Positions 16,314 through 24,937 of a DNA stretch of 64,000 nucleotides are shown here, one piece after another (position 1 is the stretch's first letter; each line of letters opens with the position of its first letter). Made by a program: the position numbers and the translations under genes. A model generated the notes under the pieces. The model ran no database searches and was not told the DNA's origin. It saw only the letters and a program-made list of their open reading frames with translations. Origin of the DNA: Alteromonas sp. RKMC-009 (GTDB lineage Bacteria > Pseudomonadota > Gammaproteobacteria > Enterobacterales > Alteromonadaceae); the NCBI RefSeq assembly GCF_003584565.2, contig NZ_CP031010.1, positions 2,356,001 through 2,420,000 of the forward strand. Direction: 5' to 3'.

Positions 16314-17978
16314 ATGGCGGAAACGGAACATCATCCGACCAATTTTATCCGGCAGATTATTGAAAAAGATCTTGCTGCAGGTGTTCATGATTCTATAAAA
16401 ACACGTTTCCCACCGGAACCGAACGGTTTTTTACACATTGGACATGCGAAGTCTATTTGTCTGAATTTTGGTGTAGCCAGTGATTACAACGGTACATGTA
16501 ATCTGCGCTTTGATGACACCAACCCTGCTAAAGAAGATATCGCTTACGTCAATTCCATCAAGGAGGACGTAAACTGGTTGGGTTTCCAGTGGAATGGTGA
16601 TGCCCGTTATTCTTCGGATTACTTCGATTTGCTGCATGGCTATGCGACGGAGCTTATTGATAAAGGTCTGGCTTATGTGGATTTCTCCAGCCAGGAAACC
16701 ATGCGTGAACTGCGCGGGACACTGACAGAACCCGGTAAAAACAGTCCTTACCGTGATACCGATCCTGCGACCAACCGTGCAGAATTTGAGAAAATGACTG
16801 CCGGAGAGTATGCGGAAGGTCAGTGTTCACTACGTGCAAAAATTGATATGACATCGCCGTTCATGTGTATGCGGGATCCGGTGATCTACCGGGTGAAATT
16901 CGCCCACCATCACCAGACAGGTGAGAAATGGTGCGTTTATCCTATGTACGATTTCACCCACTGTATTTCAGACGCCATCGAGGGGATCACCCACTCTCTG
17001 TGTACACTGGAATTCCAGGATAACCGCAGACTCTATGACTGGGTGATTGAGAATATCTCAATCGAATGCACACCCCGTCAGTATGAATTCTCCCGGTTGA
17101 ACCTGGAATACACGGTGTTGAGTAAACGCCGTCTTATTCAACTGGTTGAAGAAAATCACGTGAGCGGCTGGGATGATCCCAGAATGCCTACCATCGCCGG
17201 TTTGCGCCGCAGAGGCTATACGCCTGCGTCTGTGCGTGAATTTTGTAAGCGTATCGGCGTAACCAAAATGGATAACATGGTGGAAATGGGCATGCTGGAA
17301 GCCTGTATCCGCGATGATCTGAACGTTAACGCTCCCCGTGCAATGGCCGTTCTTGACCCGGTTAAACTGGTTATTGAAAATTACCCTGAGGGTGAGTCTG
17401 AATCATTGCAGGCACCTAATCATCCCAATGATGAATCCATGGGCAGCCGTACAATTCCTTTCAGCCGCGAAGTGTGGATTGAAGCGGAAGACTTCCGTGA
17501 AGAGGCGAATAAGAAGTTTAAGCGTCTGGTACTCGGCAAAGAAGTCCGTTTACGTAATGCTTATGTGGTAAAAGCTGAACGGGTCGAAAAAGATGCTGAG
17601 GGTAATATCACTACCATTTTCTGCACTTATGACGATGAAACCCTGGGTAAAGATCCTGCTGATGGCCGCAAGGTGAAGGGGGTAATCCACTGGGTTGATG
17701 CCAATGCAGGTGTGAAAGCAGAATTCCGCTTGTACGACCGTCTGTTTAACGTACCGAATCCGGCAGCGGAAGAGAATTTTACGGATGCCATAAATCCTGC
17801 TTCTCTAGAAGTGAAATCCGGTTTCGTTGAACCGGGATTAACGGAAAATCCGGTAGCCGGAGGCTGGCAGTTTGAGCGCACCGGTTACTTCTGTCTGGAT
17901 AAAGATTCATCTGATAGCCTCAGTGTGTTTAACCGCACAGTGGGACTGCGGGATTCCTGGGCAAAGATTGCTGACTAG
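16314..17978 (+). CDS. glnS: glutaminyl-tRNA synthetase
   Basis: Charges tRNA-Gln with glutamine in the cytoplasm. The 554-residue length equals E. coli GlnS. Class I signatures: [12 protein letters not shown] (HIGH motif, about residue 40) and VLSKRRL (KMSKS equivalent). The open frame extends upstream, but the ATG at 16314 is chosen because AAGGGGAAAGGG precedes it and the protein then begins like enteric GlnS. A possible promoter TAGTGA-17-TATACT lies about 50 bases upstream. Single-gene unit with its own terminator. Confidence 0.97.
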   Translation: MAETEHHPTNFIRQIIEKDLAAGVHDSIKTRFPPEPNGFLHIGHAKSICLNFGVASDYNGTCNLRFDDTNPAKEDIAYVNSIKEDVNWLGFQWNGDARYSSDYFDLLHGYATELIDKGLAYVDFSSQETMRELRGTLTEPGKNSPYRDTDPATNRAEFEKMTAGEYAEGQCSLRAKIDMTSPFMCMRDPVIYRVKFAHHHQTGEKWCVYPMYDFTHCISDAIEGITHSLCTLEFQDNRRLYDWVIENISIECTPRQYEFSRLNLEYTVLSKRRLIQLVEENHVSGWDDPRMPTIAGLRRRGYTPASVREFCKRIGVTKMDNMVEMGMLEACIRDDLNVNAPRAMAVLDPVKLVIENYPEGESESLQAPNHPNDESMGSRTIPFSREVWIEAEDFREEANKKFKRLVLGKEVRLRNAYVVKAERVEKDAEGNITTIFCTYDDETLGKDPADGRKVKGVIHWVDANAGVKAEFRLYDRLFNVPNPAAEENFTDAINPASLEVKSGFVEPGLTENPVAGGWQFERTGYFCLDKDSSDSLSVFNRTVGLRDSWAKIAD

Positions 17979-18000
17979 TCCTGTAAAAGTTTCTTATTTA

Positions 18001-18027
18001 AAACCGCAGTTTATCTGCGGTTTTTTT
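18001..18027 (+). terminator. intrinsic terminator of glnS
   Basis: Stem AAACCGCAG (18001-18009)/CTGCGGTTT (18015-18023) followed by a T run. Confidence 0.85.
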
Positions 18028-18099
18028 ATGCGTATTTCTCATTGATGCTGGCCGTAGTGTTGCGTAATCTGTAAAAAACAGTTCATAACAGGGATCATC

Positions 18100-19008
18100 A
18101 TGAAACGGGGAATTCTGGCACTCACTTCACTTTTGTCTTTCTCAGCCATGCCGGCAACCTTTCCGGTGTACTTTCTCGGCGGACAATCCAATATGCAGGG
18201 ATACGGCGTCAGTAAAGATCTTGAACCTCTTTACAGTAAACCTGCTGACAATATTTATATGTTTGCCGGCAATGCGGTTTCAGATGATGATCTTACCGGT
18301 GGTAAAGGTGTATGGGCACCACTGCAGCCCGGTACGGGTAAGGGTTTTAAATCTAATGGCCGGGTGAGCCTGTACAGTGACAAGTTTGGTCCGGAAGTTT
18401 CATTTGGTCATCAACTCTATTCACTGAACAATAACCAGCCCTTTGCCATTATAAAGTACGCCAAAGGAGGCTCGGCGATTGCTGAAGGGATTGGCCACGG
18501 CAGCTGGTATCCTTTTTATCGGGAGAACACCGGTGTTAATCAATTCGACCACTTCCTCACGACTATCCGCAATGCATTTTTTCCTGTTGATATCGATCTT
18601 GACGGTGAAATCGACAACCTTGTGCCGGCTGGTATTGTGTGGATGCAGGGTGAGTCTGATGCGGCAGAAACGAAAGAGATTGCATTGGCGTATCAGGCAA
18701 ATTTAAAAGAGCTGATGGCATTGATAAGAGCGGCCTTACGGGATGATGATTTACCTGTCGTGATTGGAAAAATTACCGATTCGGGGTTGGATGACGAAGA
18801 CGGCATGCGCATGAATTATCATAAAATTGTTCAGCAGGGACAGAAGGCTTTTGTGGAAAATGATGTGTGTGCGGCGTATGTGACAACTCTGGATAACGAG
18901 ACGCATCTGGATGACGGGTGGCACTATCAAAGTGAAGGATATGTGCATCTGGGCGAAGAATTTGCTGCTGCCATGCTTAAATTGCAGCAAACCTGTGGTC
19001 AGCGGTGA
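18100..19008 (+). CDS. exported SGNH-type carbohydrate esterase (sialate O-acetylesterase/CE6-like)
   Basis: Secreted esterase of 302 residues, likely removing acetyl groups from carbohydrates. A short signal peptide (cleavage near SAMPA) is followed at once by FLGGQSNMQGYG, the block I serine motif of the DUF303/SASA family. WMQGESDA and the terminal Asp-His pair in HLDDGWHYQSEG complete the catalytic set. Gene start: ATG with AGGGA about 7 bases upstream. It stands alone between glnS and a convergent short-chain dehydrogenase. Acetylxylan esterase and sialate esterase are both possible; substrate is not decided by the sequence. Confidence 0.8.
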   Translation: MKRGILALTSLLSFSAMPATFPVYFLGGQSNMQGYGVSKDLEPLYSKPADNIYMFAGNAVSDDDLTGGKGVWAPLQPGTGKGFKSNGRVSLYSDKFGPEVSFGHQLYSLNNNQPFAIIKYAKGGSAIAEGIGHGSWYPFYRENTGVNQFDHFLTTIRNAFFPVDIDLDGEIDNLVPAGIVWMQGESDAAETKEIALAYQANLKELMALIRAALRDDDLPVVIGKITDSGLDDEDGMRMNYHKIVQQGQKAFVENDVCAAYVTTLDNETHLDDGWHYQSEGYVHLGEEFAAAMLKLQQTCGQR

Positions 19009-19027
19009 GCGATGAATGGCGCATGGA

Positions 19028-19056
19028 AAACGGGGAGCGTAACGCTCCCCCGTTTT
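19028..19056. terminator. bidirectional terminator between convergent esterase and yciK genes
   Basis: Inverted repeat AACGGGGAGCG/CGCTCCCCCGTT with a TAA loop and one bulged base; A-rich on the left and TTTTG on the right, fitting both convergent genes. Confidence 0.75.
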
Positions 19057-19076
19057 GTATTTATAAGCAATAAACC

Positions 19077-19823
19077 TTATTTCGGCTGACAGTCAATTGA
19101 CTGGCCATTCACATTCAGACTGTCATCACCCATCAGATACAGATACGCCGGCATCAAATCAGCCGGTGTTTTTAATGTGTCGGGATTTTCTGCTGGGTAA
19201 GCACTGGCGCGCATGGCAGTGCGGGTAGCGCCCGGGTTAATGCAATTAAATCGCAGACCACGGTTTTCAAATTCGGATGCCAGCACCTGCATCATACCTT
19301 CGGTGGCAAATTTAGAGACGGCATAGGTGCCCCAGAACGCCCGGCCTTTTTTCCCCACGCCTGAGCTGGTAAAAATAACCGAAGCAGAAGGCGCTTTACG
19401 CAGTACGGGGATCAGCGCCTGCGTCATCAGTGCAGCACTGTTTACATTAACCTGCATAACATCCATCCATTCCTGCTCAGGAATATCGCCGAAGGCACTT
19501 AAGTGGCCAAGCATTGATGCATTGTGCAGTACACCATCAAGTTTTCCGAACTGGTCAGTAATAGTTTGCGCCATGTCCTGATAATTTTTCAGTGTTGCAC
19601 CCTTCAAATCAAGGGGGACAATGGCGGGCTGTGGTCCGCCATTTTCTACTATTCGGTCATAGACCTGTTCCAGCTTTGGGACGGTTTTACCTAATAAAAT
19701 ACAGGTAGCCCCGTAAGCCGCAAACGTCGTGGCAGCTTCTGCACCAATTCCGGCGCCGGCACCGGTGATGAGGATGGTTTTTTCTTCGAGAAGTCCGGCA
19801 GGTGCCTGGTAGAGATTCGGCAT
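19077..19823 (-). CDS. yciK: YciK-family short-chain dehydrogenase
   Basis: NAD(P)-dependent oxidoreductase of 248 residues from the preferred ATG at 19823 (AAGG nine bases upstream; an upstream TTG at 19856 is less likely). Rossmann motif TGAGAGIG, NNAG-equivalent HNAS, catalytic Ser in FTSSGVGKKG, and YAVSK. The segment FATEGMMQVLASEF and the CINPGATRTAMRASAYP block are nearly as in E. coli YciK. Physiological substrate of YciK is not established. Single gene on the minus strand. Confidence 0.9.
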   Translation of the reverse strand: MPNLYQAPAGLLEEKTILITGAGAGIGAEAATTFAAYGATCILLGKTVPKLEQVYDRIVENGGPQPAIVPLDLKGATLKNYQDMAQTITDQFGKLDGVLHNASMLGHLSAFGDIPEQEWMDVMQVNVNSAALMTQALIPVLRKAPSASVIFTSSGVGKKGRAFWGTYAVSKFATEGMMQVLASEFENRGLRFNCINPGATRTAMRASAYPAENPDTLKTPADLMPAYLYLMGDDSLNVNGQSIDCQPK

Positions 19824-20127
19824 AGGGTCTAACCTTGATCTGTTAACTATGGGCAAAGAGAGGCTTGATGATACTCAGCTCCCGGTGGTTGTAAATATCT
19901 AGCCCTATAATTCTCAACAGATTTTAGTGGCGTAAAATTAATTTACGAAAAGTTAACAAACCTTTGCAAAATTCGGGTAATGACAATAATATTAAGCTAC
20001 AACCAACTGGTCATACTTGTTTGAAATGTGTGTTACCACTTGTCATCAGGTGGATTGAAACAAGCATTTACATTGCCTTGACTGTAAAACAGACAATAAC
20101 AACAAAGCCTTTTATTAGGGAGAAAAA
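19824..20127. promoter_or_regulatory. intergenic region with dyads upstream of the lipase
   Basis: About 300 AT-rich bases between divergent yciK and lipase genes; no gene seen. It holds the dyad CGTAAA-N5-TTTACG (19931-19947) and a wide inverted pair CTTGTTTGAA (20016-20025)/TTGAAACAAG (20055-20064). A GGGAG ribosome site precedes the lipase ATG. Confidence 0.5.
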
Positions 20128-22725
20128 ATGAGAAAACTCTTTATCAGTACCAGTGTTGCTCTGGCACTGGGTTTAACGGGTTGCGGTGGCTCCAACGAAA
20201 CGCTGGAGGACATTGAGTCCGGAACGCCCGTTCAGAAGCCTTTCTCTCGTGTCGTTTTTGATCCGTCTAACGGCGTGCTTAACATACCTAACGATCTGCT
20301 CATGCTGCCGGGTGATGACGGCTTCTTCGACTACACACTGAATATTCCGGTAGATGACCCGACAGATTTTACTGATCCGCAAAACGCACTCAACGTGCTG
20401 GACGGCTGGTCAACCCAACATCCTTTTGTTATCGACGTGACAACACCGTCGGGGGTTACACTGGATGAGTCAACATTATCTGCCGGTGTTATGCTGTACG
20501 AAGCGACGCTGGGACTTGACCAGAGTGATCCTGATTGTGCGGCGGCCGCAATACCATCCTCCGGTTGTAAAGTCGGTAACCAGTTACAGTACGGCACTGA
20601 CTTTGTGCTTTCGCTGGTGGACGGCGATACCATTTCCGTTGTTCCCCTGAAGCCACTGAAACCGGCACACGGCTACATGCTGGTGATGACTACAGATTTG
20701 AAAGACAGTGAGGGGAACGGCGTAATGGGTTCCACATCATGGGAACTGGTTCGTCAGGACATCAATACATTACCGCTTTCTTCCGACGCTCAGTTGCAGT
20801 TGCAAACGCTGGTCAACTCGCTGGTCGATCCTCTGATTGATATGGGCTATGACCGGGAAGACATTTCCTATGTCTCTGCCTTCACAACCCAGAGCACAGA
20901 CATCGCCCTGCAATCATTGAAAAAAGTGATGGTGGCTGAATTTGCTGCCCGTTTTGCCGCAGGTGATCCTACAGCGGCTACCGCGCTGCCGGTTATCACT
21001 GTAAACGACCCTGAAGGTGCCACCAATGCGATGGAAGCCTTGGATCTGGTCGATGATGCAACTCTTGCCGGTGCCGTTCAGCTGGGCATCAATGCCTTAC
21101 CGGAGTCCGCCGCAGCATTCATTCCAACTATTGAAGCAACTTTGGATGCCGGAGGTTTCGCACCGTTACAAACCTGCGCCGGATTGCTGGGGACTGTGTC
21201 AGGTCAGCTGTCTGCTACCTGGGGCGGATTAAATGATTTCGCCGTAGGTGTCTCTACCGGCATTCTTGCTCAGGCAGGCCCGTTCTGCGCCGCGTCTCAT
21301 TATGAAGGCTCTGTGTCATTGCCGTATTATCTGCCTGTGCCTTCGGCCGAAAACCCGCTGGCACCGACTACCGGTTTCTGGGAAGCGGCCTGTGACAGCG
21401 GTATAGTTCTGGCGGGTGCACCTGATGAGGTACTTGCTTCGGCTACGCCCGGTCCGAACTTCACGTTGTGTGATCAGCTAGGCCTTGCTGATTTACGCAT
21501 CGGTGATGCGATGCTGGACTCAGCCCGCAACATCACAAAATTCAACCCTGTACCGCAAACTCAGGCCGTTCCTTCACTGGATGTGCAGGTAACCGTGCCC
21601 AATGCTACCGTAGCGGGAGCGTTAGGTTTCCCCATCGCTCAGCCTGAAGCCGGCTGGCCTGTGGCTATTCTGATGCACGGTATCACCAGTAAAAAAGAAG
21701 ATATGCTGGCGATTACCGGGGCACTGTCACTGGCAGGGATAGCCACCGTCGCCATTGACCACCCGCTACACGGTAGTCGTGGTTTTGACGTGAATGGTGA
21801 CGGTACCGACGACATCAACGCGACTACGGTCAGCGCGACTCATTACATGAACCTGCAGTCACTGCCAACTGCACGGGATAACGTCCGTCAGAGTGTTTCT
21901 GATATGCTGGGATTACGTCTTGGTCTGAACGCAGTGAACGATCAGACAACCGGCGGCGCAGCATCGTTTGACTTAAGCCGTGTTTACTTCATGGGTGTGT
22001 CTTTAGGTGCGATTACCGGGGCTGAGTTTGCCGCGGTAACTAACAGCACAATGGGTGACGAACTGGCAGCGCTGGACGGCATGTATAGCGTGCAGGCAGC
22101 ATCTCTGGAGTCTCCGGGAGGCGGTCTGGCTCAGTTCCTGATTGAGTCGCCAACCTTTGGTCCTCTTATCCAGGGGCTGCTGTTATCTCAGTCTTCCGAA
22201 GAGTTTCAGGCGTTGTTAGTGCAATTGTACGAAACAACTGATGTCACTCAGGTGCAGCTTGTTGCCGCGGTGGATGTGTTCCTTGCGAACCTCACTGATG
22301 CACAGATGGCGGAAGTGCAGTCTGTACTGAATCAATTCGCGTTCGCCGCGCAGACGGTTCTGGATGCAGGTGATGCAAACAACTATGCCGCTACACTGGC
22401 GTCAAACACGCCGGTGCATATGATGACTGTGGTGGGTGACGGTGCGGATAATTTACCGGATCAGGTGATTCCGGTATCCACAGCGCTGCCACTGGCTGGC
22501 CAGCTGCCATTCTCAGCATTAGCCGGACTGGAGCAGATCAGCAGCACTGCCACCGGCGATCCGGTAAGCGGTATTGTACTGTTCACAGAAGGTGCTCATG
22601 CATCCAGCCTGAGCCCGGAAGCCAGTGCTGCGGCTACCACTGAAATGCAAAAAGAAGTGGCGGGTTACATGTCTACGGGTGCAACAGTGCTGCCCGTTAC
22701 CGATACTTCAGTGGTGCAAAACTAA
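20128..22725 (+). CDS. surface lipoprotein lipase, Pla-1/cef (VolA-like) family
   Basis: Exported lipidated lipase/lysophospholipase of 865 residues. Lipobox LTGC near residue 19. A C-terminal alpha/beta-hydrolase domain carries the nucleophile elbow GVSLG with S625; an oxyanion-side segment ILMHGITS and a TVAIDHPLHG strand precede it, and the catalytic His is probably in TEGAHASS near the end. Length and layout match the extracellular lipase family that includes V. cholerae VolA, which releases fatty acids from lysophosphatidylcholine at the cell surface. Here no fadL gene adjoins it, unlike in Vibrio. Single-gene unit with a GC-rich terminator. Confidence 0.85.
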   Translation: MRKLFISTSVALALGLTGCGGSNETLEDIESGTPVQKPFSRVVFDPSNGVLNIPNDLLMLPGDDGFFDYTLNIPVDDPTDFTDPQNALNVLDGWSTQHPFVIDVTTPSGVTLDESTLSAGVMLYEATLGLDQSDPDCAAAAIPSSGCKVGNQLQYGTDFVLSLVDGDTISVVPLKPLKPAHGYMLVMTTDLKDSEGNGVMGSTSWELVRQDINTLPLSSDAQLQLQTLVNSLVDPLIDMGYDREDISYVSAFTTQSTDIALQSLKKVMVAEFAARFAAGDPTAATALPVITVNDPEGATNAMEALDLVDDATLAGAVQLGINALPESAAAFIPTIEATLDAGGFAPLQTCAGLLGTVSGQLSATWGGLNDFAVGVSTGILAQAGPFCAASHYEGSVSLPYYLPVPSAENPLAPTTGFWEAACDSGIVLAGAPDEVLASATPGPNFTLCDQLGLADLRIGDAMLDSARNITKFNPVPQTQAVPSLDVQVTVPNATVAGALGFPIAQPEAGWPVAILMHGITSKKEDMLAITGALSLAGIATVAIDHPLHGSRGFDVNGDGTDDINATTVSATHYMNLQSLPTARDNVRQSVSDMLGLRLGLNAVNDQTTGGAASFDLSRVYFMGVSLGAITGAEFAAVTNSTMGDELAALDGMYSVQAASLESPGGGLAQFLIESPTFGPLIQGLLLSQSSEEFQALLVQLYETTDVTQVQLVAAVDVFLANLTDAQMAEVQSVLNQFAFAAQTVLDAGDANNYAATLASNTPVHMMTVVGDGADNLPDQVIPVSTALPLAGQLPFSALAGLEQISSTATGDPVSGIVLFTEGAHASSLSPEASAAATTEMQKEVAGYMSTGATVLPVTDTSVVQN

Positions 22726-22757
22726 CTTCACAGCGACGTAATAGTCGGCTGTCAGCA

Positions 22758-22798
22758 AAGACCCCCTGCGGACGAAGTTTCCTCAGGGGGGCTTTTAT
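22758..22798 (+). terminator. intrinsic terminator of the lipase gene
   Basis: Stem ACCCCCTG/CAGGGGGG with a long loop, then CTTTTATAA. Confidence 0.7.
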
Positions 22799-22822
22799 AA
22801 TCAGAGTCAAAGATAAATGACT

Positions 22823-23947
22823 TTAAGCATATTCAGGTATCAGGGGTTGGTTCAGTAATTTGTTTTTAACGTCTTTCGGGCCTGTCTTGCGATAAATGTA
22901 GATGTCATAGAAGGGGGTTGAGTCACGCCTGATCACCGGAGCAAATTCTTCTGAAACGCTGATAAGTCTGCGAAGGGCGGAGTTGGACTGAGAGGTAATA
23001 CTTCTGCGATAAACCAGAATCCCGTTCTCTGTGAGCGATTTTTCCAGACTTTTCATGAAATCCGGGCTGTCACTTTTTTTCAGATAATCCGGCACATTAG
23101 ATAATGAGATAAAGTTATATTTGTTATGTGCTATCTCACAATGCTCAATGATATCGGACTTTATGTATGTAATTCTGCAAGCTTTCGCTGCCTTCTTACA
23201 AAGATTAAAATATTTACCGTCAATTTCAGCAGTAGGCGCGTGGTTGCTTTTGTAAGAACCTGTTAAAAGTGCGCTGTAGTAGAAATTGTTTTTGATCAGA
23301 AAGTTCTCAAAAGCATGACTTATTGACCGGGTAAAAAAGCGGTAAAAATGCCCGGGTGAGGACCATGAAAGATGAGTTCTTCTCAGCATGAGTTTCTTTA
23401 ACAGCACCGTTAAAGTAACTGATAGGGTCAGAAAAAAAGCCATGAGTTTTAGTTTTCGTCTCAATGACAAATAGAGAAGCTTCTGGCTTTCAAGGGAGTC
23501 ACAGTTAATCAGTTTTTTACTTAAGTCTGGACAACTGAGGCGGAACAAACGTGCAGAGTTTGCCAGTTTTAATTCCCAGACGCCTGAGAACAACAAACTT
23601 TGCCATCCTGTTCTGCGGAAAAATTCGCTTAAGCTTTTTTCTGTCTGAGTGGTAAGTGATAATTTCCCAAAAAGCTGTTTTCGTTCATCGGGCTGCGCAT
23701 ACTGATATCCCAAAAGCTTACAAAATTCAACGTATTCAAGTGATCTCAGGGCTTCTATCCTCAACTCAGTTAAGGCAAGCTGCTGTTGAGATGAATCTAT
23801 GCAGGTAAGTTTTTCAGGCATTTTTGCGAACAATGGTATGACCCTTGAACCACTGCCGGCAATAGCTAATACGTGCTCAGATTGTTTGGGTAACAAACTT
23901 TGTTCAGTGTAACTATCTTCATTCGCAAAGGTATATTCAAACTTCAC
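22823..23947 (-). CDS. DUF3419/BtaA-like SAM-dependent transferase in a peptide cluster
   Basis: 374-residue protein resembling the DUF3419 family, whose known member BtaA moves a 3-amino-3-carboxypropyl group from SAM to diacylglycerol. Seen: a Rossmann-like start VLAIAGSGSRVIPL, then an acidic turn CIDSSQQQLALTELRIEAL (the SAM-binding pattern), and in the second half FENFLIKNNFYYSALLTGSY and FISLSNVPDYL, typical of the BtaA core. A hydrophobic stretch lies at about 185-205. The GTG start has CAGGAG six bases before. It is the last gene of a minus-strand operon behind two double-glycine peptides and a small membrane protein, so its substrate here may be a peptide or lipid. The gene looks more AT-rich than its flanks. 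The family call is by eye. Confidence 0.6.
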   Translation of the reverse strand: MKFEYTFANEDSYTEQSLLPKQSEHVLAIAGSGSRVIPLFAKMPEKLTCIDSSQQQLALTELRIEALRSLEYVEFCKLLGYQYAQPDERKQLFGKLSLTTQTEKSLSEFFRRTGWQSLLFSGVWELKLANSARLFRLSCPDLSKKLINCDSLESQKLLYLSLRRKLKLMAFFLTLSVTLTVLLKKLMLRRTHLSWSSPGHFYRFFTRSISHAFENFLIKNNFYYSALLTGSYKSNHAPTAEIDGKYFNLCKKAAKACRITYIKSDIIEHCEIAHNKYNFISLSNVPDYLKKSDSPDFMKSLEKSLTENGILVYRRSITSQSNSALRRLISVSEEFAPVIRRDSTPFYDIYIYRKTGPKDVKNKLLNQPLIPEYA

Positions 23948-23966
23948 GGTTTTCTCCTGAAGAGAC

Positions 23967-23986
23967 AGGGGCAGAGAAGCCCCCGT
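23967..23986 (-). promoter_or_regulatory. intercistronic hairpin between membrane peptide and DUF3419 gene
   Basis: On the minus strand GGGGGC and GCCCC pair across TTCTCT, in the 44-base gap before the DUF3419 gene. The tail TGTCTCTTC is a poor T run, so this may be an attenuator or an RNA-stability stem rather than a full terminator. Confidence 0.35.
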
Positions 23987-23991
23987 TTGTT

Positions 23992-24150
23992 TTATTCCTC
24001 TTTCTCCGGTTTGATTAATAACAAGGCTATTAACGACGCGCAGACGATAATTCCTTTAAGTGCCAATGGTATTGGCAATAACCCTGAAATCGCTGCAATG
24101 GCTCCGACGGCGCAAACCTGGAAAAAAGACTTATGAGTTTTCATATTCAT
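23992..24150 (-). CDS. 52-residue membrane protein, candidate immunity protein
   Basis: Small protein that begins MNMKTHKSFFQ and has two predicted membrane helices: about residues 11-30 (VCAVGAIAAISGLLPIPLAL) and 32-46 (KGIIVCASLIALLLI), ending in the charged KPEKEE. Basic N terminus and acidic C terminus. Its ATG overlaps the stop of the peptide gene upstream (TGATG), which implies translational coupling. Small membrane proteins of this kind sit next to class II bacteriocin genes and give self-immunity; that role is inferred from position and form only. The upstream sequence has no strong ribosome site, consistent with coupling. Confidence 0.6.
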   Translation of the reverse strand: MNMKTHKSFFQVCAVGAIAAISGLLPIPLALKGIIVCASLIALLLIKPEKEE

Positions 24151-24374
24151 CACATGGAAAGAACAAAAGCGGAGTAAGTTCCGGTAATTGTGCCTAACAT
24201 GCCACCTATCAAACCACCTATGAGAATACCGGGGGGCCCGCCAACAGCACCAACAGTAGCACCTAACGACATTCCTCCTCCGAAACCGCTAAGACCACCA
24301 ACGACTGCTGTTTCAGTGAGGCTCATTTCTCCACCGCCAACTAAATTAATTTCCCTTTGATTTAATTCGTTCAT
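24150..24374 (-). CDS. double-glycine leader peptide B (candidate two-peptide bacteriocin)
   Basis: 74-residue precursor. The 15-residue leader MNELNQREINLVGGG fits the double-glycine consensus (E-I-x-x-V-x-G-G); cleavage by a C39 peptidase would leave about 59 residues starting EMSLTE. The core is Gly-rich, strongly hydrophobic and holds several GxxxG spacings (GGLSG, GATVG, GLIGG, GTITG), a hallmark of class IIb two-peptide bacteriocins that pack as transmembrane helices. No Cys in the core, so no disulphide or lanthionine. The ATG at 24374 has GAGGAG eight bases upstream; a longer frame from 24416 overlaps peptide A and is rejected. Second gene of the cassette. Confidence 0.7.
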   Translation of the reverse strand: MNELNQREINLVGGGEMSLTETAVVGGLSGFGGGMSLGATVGAVGGPPGILIGGLIGGMLGTITGTYSAFVLSM

Positions 24375-24384
24375 TGTTTTCTCC

Positions 24385-24621
24385 TCAAGCTGATAAATAG
24401 CCATATCCGGCACCAATTACTGCACCGGCAGCCAGTCCGATAAATCCGCCCCATCTCCCCCAACTCGCTCCTGTCAAAGCACCATTCATGACTGCTGCAA
24501 GAGTACCGGCACCTGAACCAATACCTGTACCTGCAGTTGCTCCGGTGATTGACCATGCAAGTGTATCGCTGCCTCCATTAACCAGTTGTAAATCTTCAGG
24601 TTTCAAAACTTTCATATACAA
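24385..24621 (-). CDS. double-glycine leader peptide A (candidate two-peptide bacteriocin)
   Basis: 78-residue precursor with the leader MYMKVLKPEDLQLVNGG (D-L-x-x-V-x-G-G pattern), predicted mature part about 61 residues starting SDTLAW. Core has many GxxxG spacings (GATAG, GALTG, GLAAG, GAVIG, GAGYG), two Trp in GASWGRWGG and a Tyr-rich end GYGYLSA. The two leaders are close in length and share valine at -4 and GG at -1/-2, so one protease-transporter probably handles both. The ATG at 24621 has AGGA six bases upstream; a second ATG lies two codons on. First gene of the operon. No exporter is in the window. Confidence 0.7.
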   Translation of the reverse strand: MYMKVLKPEDLQLVNGGSDTLAWSITGATAGTGIGSGAGTLAAVMNGALTGASWGRWGGFIGLAAGAVIGAGYGYLSA

Positions 24622-24937
24622 TTTCCTTATCGTTAAAATTGAAAACTGGAAAATCCAGCTACGACAAAGTAACTAATATAAGAACGAAATAAAGCTGATC
24701 TGAAGACGGTAAATTATGCTAAACCCGGGCCGGTACAGGTATAGCATATTGATATTTTTAAACAGTTTAATCAGTACAAATGCATTAATTTACATATCGC
24801 ACGGGCCAGATGAATCCAGCTGTCGTCAGCGTGCGTAAACGCTGCTACACTATGCCGCTGTTTAACGGGCATTTTTTAATCATTTGTCCGGGTCTGGCAT
24901 GACGATACTTGCCGCACAGAATAATAATCAGGAGAAC
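24622..24937. other. intergenic region between bacteriocin-like operon and sohB
   Basis: About 315 AT-rich bases that must hold the divergent promoters. A minus-strand TATATT lies about 55 bases before peptide A. The small hairpin CTGGA/TCCAG lies near 24645-24660. No gene or convincing operator was seen. An upstream open extension of sohB from 24884 is not thought to be translated. Confidence 0.5.

Noticed and set aside
24375..24416. Longer start for peptide B at 24416
   Set aside because: It overlaps peptide A and lacks a ribosome site; the ATG at 24374 has GAGGAG and gives a canonical leader.
24884..24937. Upstream start of sohB
   Set aside because: The added residues are not part of known SohB and AGGAGA precedes ATG 24938.
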